Origin: Streptomyces sp. NBC_01231
Lineage (GTDB): Bacteria > Actinomycetota > Actinomycetes > Streptomycetales > Streptomycetaceae
DNA: 64,000 bases
Assembly (NCBI GenBank): GCA_035999765.1
Contig: CP108521.1
Coordinates: forward strand, 4,030,001-4,094,000
Reading direction: 5' to 3'
Shown here piece after piece: positions 17,845-27,048 of the stretch; within the stretch, counting starts at the first letter, position 1, and the number at the start of each line of letters is the position of its first letter. The notes under the pieces were generated by a model. The model was given only the letters and a program-made list of their open reading frames with translations. It was not told the origin of the DNA and ran no database searches. Both the position numbers and the translations under genes were made by a program.

Positions 17845-18315
17845 ATGCCTGAGTCCCCCATGACTGAATCCGACGCCCGACGTACGACGTTCAGCTTCGC
17901 TGCCCCCGTGGACGACGCCGCCGCCTGGGACCTCGCGCTGGACGACTTCGCCAACCGCTTGATACAGGGCTTTCCAGGTACGGAGACCTGGACGCTGGGA
18001 ACTCAGGTCCCGTACCCCCAGGACGGCCTCGGGTTCGACATGCCCCTGGGAGGCGGCGCCCGGATGGAAGGCCTGCTCTCCGCCCCTTACCCGAAGGTCG
18101 GCGCTGTCATGGCCTTGGATGCCACCGCCTCTGAGGCGGCCGTTCTCGCACGGTGGCTCCGGGACCAGTACGCGCCCTCCCCGGACCTCGTGCACTTCAC
18201 CAGCGAGAGAGCCCTGGAACTTGGTGTCACCGAGTACGGGCAGATCCCGGCGACCGGGGACGCGCAAGAGATCGCCCGCGTCCTGCGGGAGCACCTCGAC
18301 GAAGTGGATGCCTGA
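17845..18315 (+). CDS. Hypothetical protein
   Basis: A 156-residue soluble, acidic protein that I do not recognise. It has no signal peptide, membrane helix or metal motif. Two start codons, ATG 17845 and ATG 17860, are possible; a purine-rich AGGAGTAGGGGG lies upstream. The size, acidity and position beside a barstar-like protein make an immunity-type role conceivable, but nothing in it proves this. Confidence 0.6.
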   Translation: MPESPMTESDARRTTFSFAAPVDDAAAWDLALDDFANRLIQGFPGTETWTLGTQVPYPQDGLGFDMPLGGGARMEGLLSAPYPKVGAVMALDATASEAAVLARWLRDQYAPSPDLVHFTSERALELGVTEYGQIPATGDAQEIARVLREHLDEVDA

Positions 18316-18520
18316 CAGCTTCCGTCCGCTCCCAACGGCGAACCTCGCACTCTCACCACCCGCTCACCGCAAGCCACTTGGACGGCCCGGCGTGCCGGCC
18401 AGGCGCGACCGGGCCCCCGGCTCACCCCTCAACAACCGCCAACGCCCCCTACATCGCTTGTGTGCGGGCGGTCAATGACCGCGCTGCTTGAGGCATGTGC
18501 GACCGCCGTCTACGGAGGAA

Positions 18521-19645
18521 ATGGCTTCGCCGTGGGAACCTGGCCCCGGCATGATTCCCACCGTGCACGAGGACGAGGACCATCGCAGGCGAATGCGGTA
18601 CACGCTGGCTGAGACGGAGCACGGGTATGCCTGGGGCGTCTGCGCCGAGACTGAAGGGCTGTTCGGGGAACCCCAGCGCAGGACCTACGAGCTGTTCGGC
18701 TGGGTTCCACAAGCAGAAGTGCGCGGCTGGGTCGGCAACCGAGTGTGGCTGGTGCCGGAAGACGAGGCACTCGAGCCCTGGCTGATGGAGGACGCGGAGA
18801 GTCTGGGGCAGCTCCATGGAACAGACAGTCTCGTGCTCACCGGCCTGGACGACTACGAAGGTCCGCCAGAGGGACACAGGGGTCGCGTTCGCGTGCACGA
18901 CGGGCACCGCTGGCTCGGCTCCTGCCGGGAATTCGCCCGCGTCCTGCCGCCCGAACAGGTGGCGCCCCCGCTCATCCTGCGGGGGCTCGCCCAGGGTGAT
19001 CAACTGCGGGCGGCACTAATGAAGGGCACCCGGCGGGCGCTGGACCTTGAGGAGGCCGTCCTGGAGATACGGGATGACCAGGGCGAGCCGCTTACCGAAC
19101 GACTGTTGTGGACCAAAGTCAGCGCCTGGCGCCCATCCTCCTACGGGACGGATCTGATCGACCTGGAGCTCGACGGAGAGCGCTTCACGCCCGTTCCCGA
19201 ATACGCCCGGCCCATCTGGGAGCGGTGGCTCGCCGGGCCGCCGGACACCCTGGGCGCTTGGTCCGGCCTCGACACCCGGCGCCGCGGTGCCTGGCACGAT
19301 CTCGTCCGGGAGCGGGCCTGCCGACGCGCCCACCGTGACCGGCCGGCCGATCACGCCTACGAACTGGACGGCCGGCACATCACCGACGAACCGGGCCTCT
19401 ACCTGGCGCTCGGCGAGGCGGTGAACGGGCCGGGTGGCTACTTCGGCGGCTGCCTGGCCGCTCTCGACGACTGCCTGGGCGGCGCCTTCGGCTACACCGC
19501 CCCCGCAACCCTGCTCTGGCGGGACGCCGCGATCGCACGCGAGTACCTGTCCCAGACCCTGACACCGGACGGTCGGCCCTACGACCTGTTCACCGAGGTC
19601 CTCGATGTCCTGGCCGAGGGCGGCATACACGTCACCCTGGCGTGA
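18521..19645 (+). CDS. Large protein with C-terminal barstar-like domain
   Basis: A 374-residue protein with an unknown N-terminal part of about 270 residues and a C-terminal barstar fold (about 278-374). Barstar hallmarks: YELDGRHI at the first strand, GYFGGCLAALDDCLGG matching the YFGxNLDALxDCL helix, then LLWRD and VLDVLAEGG. Barstar blocks barnase-type RNases. Here it is fused to a much longer partner, which could be a regulator or another immunity module. The start is uncertain: ATG 18521 touches GGAGGA too closely, while TTG 18488 and ATG 18551 are alternatives in frame. Confidence 0.72.
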   Translation: MASPWEPGPGMIPTVHEDEDHRRRMRYTLAETEHGYAWGVCAETEGLFGEPQRRTYELFGWVPQAEVRGWVGNRVWLVPEDEALEPWLMEDAESLGQLHGTDSLVLTGLDDYEGPPEGHRGRVRVHDGHRWLGSCREFARVLPPEQVAPPLILRGLAQGDQLRAALMKGTRRALDLEEAVLEIRDDQGEPLTERLLWTKVSAWRPSSYGTDLIDLELDGERFTPVPEYARPIWERWLAGPPDTLGAWSGLDTRRRGAWHDLVRERACRRAHRDRPADHAYELDGRHITDEPGLYLALGEAVNGPGGYFGGCLAALDDCLGGAFGYTAPATLLWRDAAIAREYLSQTLTPDGRPYDLFTEVLDVLAEGGIHVTLA

Positions 19646-19879
19646 GCTGGGGTCTGCCGCCGGCCATGACCCTGTTCAACGGTTGCTGACTAGGCCTCAA
19701 GCCGACTGGCGCATCTCGGCTCAGAAGCTGCGGGGCGCGGAGGGACGACACTGGCTGGGAAGCGGGCGGCCCGACCGCGACCTGACGACATGCGGCTCTC
19801 ATCCATGGCAGTGGTCGGCGCACCTCCGTCGAACCCAACCACCGACGCAGCATCTCGCCCGCGCCGGCACAATGCTCCC

Positions 19880-20314
19880 GTGCCAGATGCCGTCCCGTCC
19901 TCCGCTGCCGTCTCCGCCCGCATGAGCCGGCAAGGCTCCCGCGACACGGCACTCGAAGTGGCAGTACGACGGCTCCTGCACGCCTCGGGTCTTCGCTACC
20001 GAGTGCACGTGCCGGTCCCAGGAATGCCACGCCGCACCATCGACATCGTCTTCACCAAAGTCAAGGTCGCCATTTTCCTGGACGGTTGCTTCTGGCACGG
20101 CTGCCCCGAGCACGCGACTCACCCCAAGGCGAACGCCGAGTGGTGGCGCCTCAAGCTGGACAAGAACGTGGCACGTGATCGTGAGACTTCGGATCACCTC
20201 CGTGCTGCAGGCTGGACGGTCCTGAGGTTCTGGGAGCACGAGTCAGTCGAAGAGGTCGCGCGCCAAATCGTTGACGCTGTTGCAGCCCGGCGGCCACCCC
20301 CCAGGCCCTCCTGA
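19880..20314 (+). CDS. vsr: Very short patch repair (Vsr) endonuclease
   Basis: A 144-residue Vsr-like nuclease. The core is intact: MSRQGSRDTALEVAVRR, the metal Asp in RRTIDIVF, FLDGCFWHGCPEH, then the basic helix LDKNVARDRE and the last strand RFWEHE. Vsr nicks T:G mismatches formed when 5-methylcytosine deaminates, and its genes travel with C5 methyltransferases. Two such genes lie at 27-30 kb. GTG 19880 is the assumed start; an internal ATG at the MSRQ segment is possible. The following gene begins 272 bases later. That gap has no recognisable gene and probably holds the promoter of the main operon. Confidence 0.9.
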   Translation: MPDAVPSSAAVSARMSRQGSRDTALEVAVRRLLHASGLRYRVHVPVPGMPRRTIDIVFTKVKVAIFLDGCFWHGCPEHATHPKANAEWWRLKLDKNVARDRETSDHLRAAGWTVLRFWEHESVEEVARQIVDAVAARRPPPRPS

Positions 20315-20586
20315 ACGGGGATACCGGTGCCCGGCCCCGACCGTTTCGGCTGCATGGCTCATCCGCTGGAGCGAGTGCTGCGCCGCAAGCTTCACAATCC
20401 ATGAGGCGTCACCGGCGATCACTGCTTTGGTTTCGTGTATCAACGACTATCTCAGCTAATAGTGTGTAGGGGTCATATGGCAGTGGCGTGCCAGCACTCG
20501 CCGAGGCACCTGCGCCGTTCGCGGAGGCGGGCAGCCCCGCGGGTCGGCTGGTCTCGGCGAGCAGGAACGGGGAACGGTCGACTCTC

Positions 20587-23145
20587 ATGTCCGACGAATT
20601 CGACGGTATGTATGAAACGTTCAAGGCGCTCTTGGACCTGTTTCCCCCTTCGGAGGCCGTCAAGCGGTTGGAGCAGCTCGGCGTCAGTCCGGACGTAGTC
20701 GAACGGATTCGCGAACGACACGAGCAGCAGACCATACGCATACGGGAGTTGGAGGAACCGCACGCGGTGGTCATGGACAACCGCGACACCTGGTACACAG
20801 GCCCGCAGCCGAAGGACAAGTGCTGGCCGGCGGTCGTCGATCTGCTTCGCAAGGACGGCTGGCCTCAGGACCCTGCGATCACCAGTCTCGACGACTCTTC
20901 CACTCGCATCGTCTCGCTGCTGAACCATCCAAAAGAGAAAGCATTCTCCACCCGAGGCCTCGTGGTCGGCTATGTACAGTCCGGCAAGACGACCAACTTC
21001 ACCTCGGTCATGGCCAAGGCTGCCGACCGCGGGTACAAGTTGTTCATCGTCCTGGCGGGCATCCACAACGGCCTCCGGCGCCAGACTCAGGCGCGACTGG
21101 TACAGCAGCTCGTGGAACCGAACCCCTCGATGTGGTCCCAACTGACGGGACTCGAGAAGGACTTCACCCCGCAGGAGAACCCGGCCTCCTATTTCGGGAA
21201 GAGCAACAAGACCCGCGTGCTGTGCGTGGTGAAGAAGAACGCGACGGTGCTGCGCAAGCTCGCCCGCTGGCTTGAGAAGGCGTCCGACTACCTCGAGGAC
21301 TGCCCTGCTCTGATCATCGACGATGAGGCGGACCAGGCCACTGTTGCAACGAAATCGATCAACCCGCTGATCCGCGACATCATGAGCTCCCTGCCGAAGA
21401 GTGCGTACGTCGGGTACACCGCCTCGCCGTTCGCGAACCTACTGATCGATCCGAGCGCCAAGGACCTCTATCCCGAGGACTTCATCGTCAATCTGCCGAA
21501 GCCACAAGGGCACTTCGGCACCGAGGTCCTCTTCGGACGCTACGCACTTGATGGCGAAGACCCGGAGCAGGTGGACGACGGTTACGACATGATCAGGTCG
21601 GTGCCCGACGAGGACGTTCCCTGCGTGCGCCCAGGGACTAGAGCCGACGTGGAAGGCTTCGAACCCGTCATCACCGACACCCTTCGTAGGGCAATCGAGT
21701 ACTTCTGGCTGGTCACCGCCGCCAGGCGGGTTCGAGGCACCGGCAACCCGCACAGCACGATGCTGATTCACACGAGCGTCAACACGTCCGTGCACAACAG
21801 TTTCGGAAGGCCTCTGAAGCACCTACGTGACCGCTCGGCGCGGGATGTGTCAGATCCCGCTTTCCTTTCCCGCCTCCGTGCCCTGTGGGAGCAGGAAACT
21901 GCTCGTGTTCCGGCCGAGGACTTCGGCGAGACAATGGTGCCGTTCGAGGACCTGGTGCCCGAACTCCCGCGAGTCCTCGACAGTTGCCGCGTCATCATGG
22001 ACAACTCCAGTAGCGAGGACCGTCTCGACTACGAAAACGGTCCGGTCGTGGCCATTGCAGTGGGTGGCAACACCCTCTCGCGAGGTCTGACCCTCGAAGG
22101 GCTCTCGGTCAGCTACTTCGTCCGCGCCGTCTCTGCATACGACACGCTGCTGCAGATGGGGCGCTGGTTCGGCTTCCGGAACGGCTACGCCGATCTCCCA
22201 CGCATCTGGATGACCGACGAGTTGGCCGAGTGGTTCCGCCATCTGGCCACCGTCGAGACCGAGATGCGTCGCGACATCGACATCTATATGACCGAGGACG
22301 AGACGCCCCTCACCTTCGCCGTGCGCCTTCGTACGCACCCTGCCCTGCGGGTGACTGCGGCCGCCAAGATGCGTGGCGCCGTCACAGCAGCTTCGTCCTA
22401 CGGCGGCAAGCGAGTCCAAACCCACTACTTCCACACGAACGCCGACTGGCTGCGCGGGAACATCGATGCCGCGCGCACCCTGGTGGGCACCTCGGTCGCA
22501 CGTGCCGTCAAGGTGGAGGACCGCCCTGCAGAAGGCCGATACGTCTTTCGCGACGTGCCGCACGACGTCGTGATCGATTTCCTCAAGAGCTACAAGTTCC
22601 ACGAGAAGTCCCCGGAGAACGACGCAGACCTGATCATCGGCTACATCCGGAAGCGGGTCGCAATCGCCAAATCGTTGAAGCGATGGAACGTCGCGATCGT
22701 CGGCAACCCCCGAGGCAACGGCGACGACTTCACGTTTGCCTCCAACGTGTCGGTCGGACTCAACTCACGTGCCCGCCTCGCCGTCATCAACCCCGATCCG
22801 GACTTCGCAGACATCAAGACGCTCATGAGCCGCCGTGACGCCGCAGTGGACTTGGACGGTGACACCGGGAAACTGACGGAAAAGGACATCATGAGTATGC
22901 GTCGCAACAAGCTTCCGGACTCGGGCCTGCTGGTTCTGTATCCGATCGACAAGGTGTCCGAACCGAGCCCGTCGAAGAAGCTGCGTGCGCGTCTTGACGC
23001 CGCCGATCACGTGATCGGCGTCGGCCTGGTCTTCCCCGCGCCGTGGGACCCGGACAGCGAAGTGGAAAACTACATTTCCGCCGACCTGTCCAACGTACGA
23101 ATCGAGGACGAGGACTACAGCCTCCTCGACAGCGAGGACGCATGA
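20587..23145 (+). CDS. Z1-domain superfamily II helicase-like ATPase
   Basis: An 852-residue protein. SF2 motifs: Walker A GYVQSGKT (128-135), Walker B with an acidic box IIDDEADQ (243-250), a motif III-like TAS (278-280), GGNTLSRGLT (493-502) and the arginine-finger motif QMGRWFGFR (523-531). The Z1 domain follows the helicase core. Z1 proteins were defined by comparative genomics in restriction-modification clusters with MutL/MORC-type ATPases. It likely translocates on or remodels DNA for the nuclease encoded next. The ATG at 20587 lacks a strong ribosome site. Its stop overlaps the next start as ATGA. Confidence 0.9.
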   Translation: MSDEFDGMYETFKALLDLFPPSEAVKRLEQLGVSPDVVERIRERHEQQTIRIRELEEPHAVVMDNRDTWYTGPQPKDKCWPAVVDLLRKDGWPQDPAITSLDDSSTRIVSLLNHPKEKAFSTRGLVVGYVQSGKTTNFTSVMAKAADRGYKLFIVLAGIHNGLRRQTQARLVQQLVEPNPSMWSQLTGLEKDFTPQENPASYFGKSNKTRVLCVVKKNATVLRKLARWLEKASDYLEDCPALIIDDEADQATVATKSINPLIRDIMSSLPKSAYVGYTASPFANLLIDPSAKDLYPEDFIVNLPKPQGHFGTEVLFGRYALDGEDPEQVDDGYDMIRSVPDEDVPCVRPGTRADVEGFEPVITDTLRRAIEYFWLVTAARRVRGTGNPHSTMLIHTSVNTSVHNSFGRPLKHLRDRSARDVSDPAFLSRLRALWEQETARVPAEDFGETMVPFEDLVPELPRVLDSCRVIMDNSSSEDRLDYENGPVVAIAVGGNTLSRGLTLEGLSVSYFVRAVSAYDTLLQMGRWFGFRNGYADLPRIWMTDELAEWFRHLATVETEMRRDIDIYMTEDETPLTFAVRLRTHPALRVTAAAKMRGAVTAASSYGGKRVQTHYFHTNADWLRGNIDAARTLVGTSVARAVKVEDRPAEGRYVFRDVPHDVVIDFLKSYKFHEKSPENDADLIIGYIRKRVAIAKSLKRWNVAIVGNPRGNGDDFTFASNVSVGLNSRARLAVINPDPDFADIKTLMSRRDAAVDLDGDTGKLTEKDIMSMRRNKLPDSGLLVLYPIDKVSEPSPSKKLRARLDAADHVIGVGLVFPAPWDPDSEVENYISADLSNVRIEDEDYSLLDSEDA

Positions 23146-24167
23146 ACGAGGATGCGCTTCGCAAGCTCATAGAGGATCGCTGGACCGCACTCGACGCCGA
23201 TCAGACCACGGGTGAACGGAGCCTGCGAGTCTCGCAGTTACCCGTCGTCAGTGAAAGCGGGCCGTTGGCGGTGGCCATTGATCACAGCGGACATCGCCAC
23301 GTCTTGGTGCCGATTCACGCTCACCGGAAGGTTCGTCCCGGCCTTGACGGCCCGGTGCTCCGCTTGGTCAAGCGGGCTCTGGAGGACGAGGAGACCTACC
23401 AGACGTACGCCGATCTCGTCTGCCTGCGCAACGACCTCAATGACGTGTTCACGGAGCTGTGCGTGGACGTTTTGGGCGCGACCGAAGAGTTGCCCGACAA
23501 CCCGGTCAAGGCGCTCTACCGCGTTCTCGACCGATGGAAGGATCTCTTCAGGGCGCAGGCAATACCGCTGGGGTCTAAGCAACTTGCCGGACTGTTCGGC
23601 GAATTGATGGTGCTCAATCGCCTCCTCGAGAAAGACCCGAGCGCACACCGTCTATGGCGCGGTCCTGAGGGGCATCGTCACGACTTCACTGCTGGGGCCA
23701 TGGCCGTCGAAGTGAAAGCCACGACCACCGGCGAGGGCCGAAGGCCACGGATCCACGGGCTCGACCAACTCGAAGCGCCTAAGGACGGGACCCTCCGTCT
23801 GGCTTGGTTCCGCCTACAACGCACGTCGAGGAAGGGCGTGGGTATCGGATTCGTGGACTTGGTCGAACTGACACTGCGGCTCTGCGACGACGAAGGGGCA
23901 CTGCTCGATCTGCTCGCGGCCGTTGGCTACCGCCCTTCGGACTCCGACCACTATCACGACATCCGCTTCGTGATCGACGAGGAACGGTGGTACGACGTCG
24001 GCCCCGGCTTTCCCAGGCTTACGGGTCAGGCACTCGTCGAGGCCGACGTGCCCATATCGGTTACGGACGTCGAGTACACCATCGACCTCTCCGGTGAGAC
24101 CCCTTCTCCTCTGCCGTCCGGTCAGGTGCCCCAATTGATCGAGAGCATGATCCAGGAGTCTGTATGA
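23142..24167 (+). CDS. PD-(D/E)XK family nuclease (DUF4420)
   Basis: A 341-residue predicted restriction endonuclease. The nuclease core is visible: Glu in GLFGELMVLNRLL, Asp in RHDF, and the ExK pair in AVEVKATTT. These fit the PD-(D/E)XK motif protein family PF14390, regularly found beside Z1 ATPases. It overlaps both the upstream and downstream genes by 4 bases (ATGA), so the subunits are likely made in fixed proportions. It is the probable DNA-cutting component of the island. Confidence 0.88.
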   Translation: MNEDALRKLIEDRWTALDADQTTGERSLRVSQLPVVSESGPLAVAIDHSGHRHVLVPIHAHRKVRPGLDGPVLRLVKRALEDEETYQTYADLVCLRNDLNDVFTELCVDVLGATEELPDNPVKALYRVLDRWKDLFRAQAIPLGSKQLAGLFGELMVLNRLLEKDPSAHRLWRGPEGHRHDFTAGAMAVEVKATTTGEGRRPRIHGLDQLEAPKDGTLRLAWFRLQRTSRKGVGIGFVDLVELTLRLCDDEGALLDLLAAVGYRPSDSDHYHDIRFVIDEERWYDVGPGFPRLTGQALVEADVPISVTDVEYTIDLSGETPSPLPSGQVPQLIESMIQESV

Positions 24168-26155
24168 CGGAGCCGCGCTGGTTCTCACAGCCCTATCCTC
24201 CGGAAGGTGCGAGCGCCGCCGAGGGAATCCGCAACCAGCTCGGGCGTCCGGAACTCGACCTGCTCACCATCCTGGTGCGCGAGTCCGCGCAGAACAGCTG
24301 GGACGCCCGTCTCACGCAGGCATCCTCCCCTGTGGAATACCGCATCGACATGTGGACGGTTGGTCCGGCCCACACCGGGGCGTGGCGAGAACTCCTACTC
24401 AACGACGCGCCGGCGGGCACGGCAAAGTTTCCGTTGCGCGACACACTGCGGCACGGACCGGTTCAAGTCCTGGCCGTCTCCGATCGTGGTACACGAGGAC
24501 TCGGAGGGCCCACTCGCGCCGACGACGCAGTGGGCCCCGACCGAGACTTCGTCTCTTTCATCCGCAACATAGGTGAGCCTCGCGACACCGCGCTGGGCGG
24601 TGGCACCTACGGTTTCGGCAAGGGCATTTTCTACCTGCTGTCCAAGTCCGGAACGGTTCTCGTGCACTCCCGCTGCCGCACCGCGAAGGGCGGCCACGAG
24701 ACTCGGCTGATCGGTTGCACGCTCTGGAAGAGCTACGTGGCCGACGAACCCAGAGGGGGGCGCCGCTACACCGGTCGGCACTGGTGGGGCGACACGTCGG
24801 GAGACGTCGTCGAGCCCCTGGTCGGGCGCGACGCGGAGACCGTGGCTCAGCGTCTGGGTCTCAGGCCCTTCGGCACCGAGGAGACAGGGACGACGGTCGT
24901 CGTCATCGATCCGGACTTGGACGATCTGGCACCGCCGGCGGCGGCCGACTACCTGGCAGACAGCATCACTTGGCACCTATGGCCAAAGATGATTGCCGTT
25001 GACGGCAAGCCGCCCGCCATGAAGTTCGCCGTGGCCTGCGACGGTGTCGAACACTCCGTTCCTGACCCGCGGGAGACTCGCCCTCTCAACATGTTCGTCG
25101 CCGCCTACGAGTCCATGACCGGTCCGGACGGCAGCGCCCTGTACTGCATGAAGCCCAAGCAGTACCTCGGGCGCCTCGGCCTGGTGAAGCGGATCATGCC
25201 GCCGCTGGAGCCGACGCGCGCCTCACTCATGCTCGACATCGACGAAGTCGTCCATCACGTCTGTCTGATGAGACCGGCAGAGCTCGTCGTCAGGTACCAG
25301 CCCGGGCCGAAGCCTCCCAGTGTGAACCAGGGATACGCCGGAGTGTTCCGGGCCGACGAATCAATGGACGAGACCTACGCGAAGGCCGAACCGCCCACGC
25401 ACGACGCCTGGAATCCACAGTCACTTGCAAGGCCCGAGAGCACCTTCGTTCAGACGACTTTCCGGCGCATCAACGAAGCTCTGGACAGCCTGCTCTCCCT
25501 CGGCGGCGCCGCCCGCACCGGAGCCAGCAACGTCGCACTGGGCGCGGCCAGTTCGCTCTTTGCCGGGCTGGTGGGCGGAGCCTGGGGAATTGGTGGAGCG
25601 ACGGCCTATTCCAAACCCGGGAGCACCACCACCCGCGCCTCGAAAACGGACGCCACTGAGGACAGGACCTCCCGTTCGTCCCCGGACCGTCCCGTGTCGG
25701 CCCCGGCAACCACGAATTGGCCCACCGTAGACGGACCAGCCGGCACGGACGGATCCGGCACCGGCAGCGAGTCGTTCACCGCTGCCCCCGGAACGAATGG
25801 AACCGGCACGCCATCCCGTCGTCCGCGCGTCCAGTACGTCGGCGAGCCCTACTACGACGATCGCGGCGACGCCTCCCTACTCGTCCAAGACTTTCGGCTG
25901 CCCGTGCCCGGGCTGCAACGGGTCCGGATCGACCTGGCTGTAACCCTTCCCGGTACCGGCGGGCGTGAGACGGACCCTCCCATCGGGGCAAGCATGCCCG
26001 TGCTCATCGCGTGGGAGGACGACACGGGTCGCCTGCACGCACCCGAAGCATGCGTCGTCGAGGGCAGCGAATCCATCTGGCGGGCTCTTGTGCAGCCGGC
26101 CCCGGACACCATGACCGAGATCGGCATCAAGGTCGAGGCGGTGAAGACCTCGTGA
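24164..26155 (+). CDS. GHKL ATPase of the paraMORC/MutL-like type
   Basis: A 663-residue protein. The ATP site has an N box (Glu40 and Asn44 in VRESAQNSWDA), a G1 box (Asp107 in SDRGTRGLGG) and a glycine-rich lid (GGGTYGFGKG, 145-154). A second domain extends to about residue 380. It is followed by a Ser/Thr/Pro-rich low-complexity linker (about 480-560) and a C-terminal beta-rich domain. Such ATPases are thought to clamp or restructure DNA by ATP-driven dimer closure, as in MutL and eukaryotic MORC. It is coupled to both neighbours by 4-base overlaps. Confidence 0.87.
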   Translation: MTEPRWFSQPYPPEGASAAEGIRNQLGRPELDLLTILVRESAQNSWDARLTQASSPVEYRIDMWTVGPAHTGAWRELLLNDAPAGTAKFPLRDTLRHGPVQVLAVSDRGTRGLGGPTRADDAVGPDRDFVSFIRNIGEPRDTALGGGTYGFGKGIFYLLSKSGTVLVHSRCRTAKGGHETRLIGCTLWKSYVADEPRGGRRYTGRHWWGDTSGDVVEPLVGRDAETVAQRLGLRPFGTEETGTTVVVIDPDLDDLAPPAAADYLADSITWHLWPKMIAVDGKPPAMKFAVACDGVEHSVPDPRETRPLNMFVAAYESMTGPDGSALYCMKPKQYLGRLGLVKRIMPPLEPTRASLMLDIDEVVHHVCLMRPAELVVRYQPGPKPPSVNQGYAGVFRADESMDETYAKAEPPTHDAWNPQSLARPESTFVQTTFRRINEALDSLLSLGGAARTGASNVALGAASSLFAGLVGGAWGIGGATAYSKPGSTTTRASKTDATEDRTSRSSPDRPVSAPATTNWPTVDGPAGTDGSGTGSESFTAAPGTNGTGTPSRRPRVQYVGEPYYDDRGDASLLVQDFRLPVPGLQRVRIDLAVTLPGTGGRETDPPIGASMPVLIAWEDDTGRLHAPEACVVEGSESIWRALVQPAPDTMTEIGIKVEAVKTS

Positions 26156-27048
26156 CTCGGCGCGTTCTTCCGTACCGCATCCCGTCCGAAGACGTTGTCG
26201 CGGCCGATGCATGGTTGCTGGTGACCCCGGACGGCGAGATAGCGATGCCCGAGGCCCTGCCGGACTGGGACTACCAGATGGACTTGGGCCTTCGCAGGAC
26301 CGTCCGAGTCGACCTCGACAGAGCGCGGACGCAATCCGGTCTCCCGAGCGACGCTGCGCTCCTACTCGCGGCCGTGTGGACGGCCACCGGGTCCAACCTC
26401 AGTGGACCAGCTCAGCATGTGCGCTTGACCGACAGTGGCACATGCGCTGTGGAGCTTGACATAAGACTGCGGGGTGCGGATCTGGGCGGGTTGCTCATGC
26501 TCGACACCGCACTCGTCCTGGCCGAGCGCCGGAGCGATGGCCGGCCCTCGTCTCCTCGCCGAGCAGGCTCCGTGTTGTGGAGTGACCGGGAACTCCTGCG
26601 TCTACAGGGCGACGCACCTCAGTTCCCCATGGCCGTGATCGACTTCGCCCGGACGTCCTTCCCCGACCACGCAGCCTGGCACCTACAGATCAGCGGAAGC
26701 CTGGAGAGCGCGACGATGGGCTCCCTCCTGCTTCTCGTCAACGAGAGGAACACCGTTACCGCCACCGCGTTCGAGAACGCGGGCAAACCACGCCCCGTGG
26801 ATCGGATCGTGCTCTCCGCCGTTTACGCGGACGCCGCACGAATCATGATTGAACACGCTTTGGGCAACGAAGACTTCGCCGAGGACTCCGACTTCCCGGA
26901 AGGCTCGTTGGGCGCCACCATGCTGAGCCTGTTCGACCAGCTCTTCCCAGGACAGTCGATCACCGACATCCGCCTGCGCCAACGACAGTCGCCAGCTCTG
27001 TTCGCCTCCGATCTGCAGGCGGCGGTAAAGATCTTCGAGGTGTCCTGA
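26152..27048 (+). CDS. Uncharacterised protein of the Z1/paraMORC operon
   Basis: A 298-residue soluble protein, starting with GTG overlapping the ATPase stop as GTGA and ending with its TGA overlapping the methyltransferase ATG. I do not recognise a domain. The N-terminal half looks beta-rich (QHVRLTDSGTCAVELDIRL, GGLLMLDTALVLAER) and the C-terminal half is alternating strands and helices. There is no nuclease, helicase or methyltransferase motif. The tight coupling means it is part of the complex, perhaps a specificity or bridging subunit. Confidence 0.75.
   Translation: MTRRVLPYRIPSEDVVAADAWLLVTPDGEIAMPEALPDWDYQMDLGLRRTVRVDLDRARTQSGLPSDAALLLAAVWTATGSNLSGPAQHVRLTDSGTCAVELDIRLRGADLGGLLMLDTALVLAERRSDGRPSSPRRAGSVLWSDRELLRLQGDAPQFPMAVIDFARTSFPDHAAWHLQISGSLESATMGSLLLLVNERNTVTATAFENAGKPRPVDRIVLSAVYADAARIMIEHALGNEDFAEDSDFPEGSLGATMLSLFDQLFPGQSITDIRLRQRQSPALFASDLQAAVKIFEVS

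Noticed and set aside
17845..19645. A complete barnase/barstar-type toxin-immunity pair
   Set aside because: The 156-residue neighbour shows no barnase or other RNase motif, so only the immunity-like domain can be supported.
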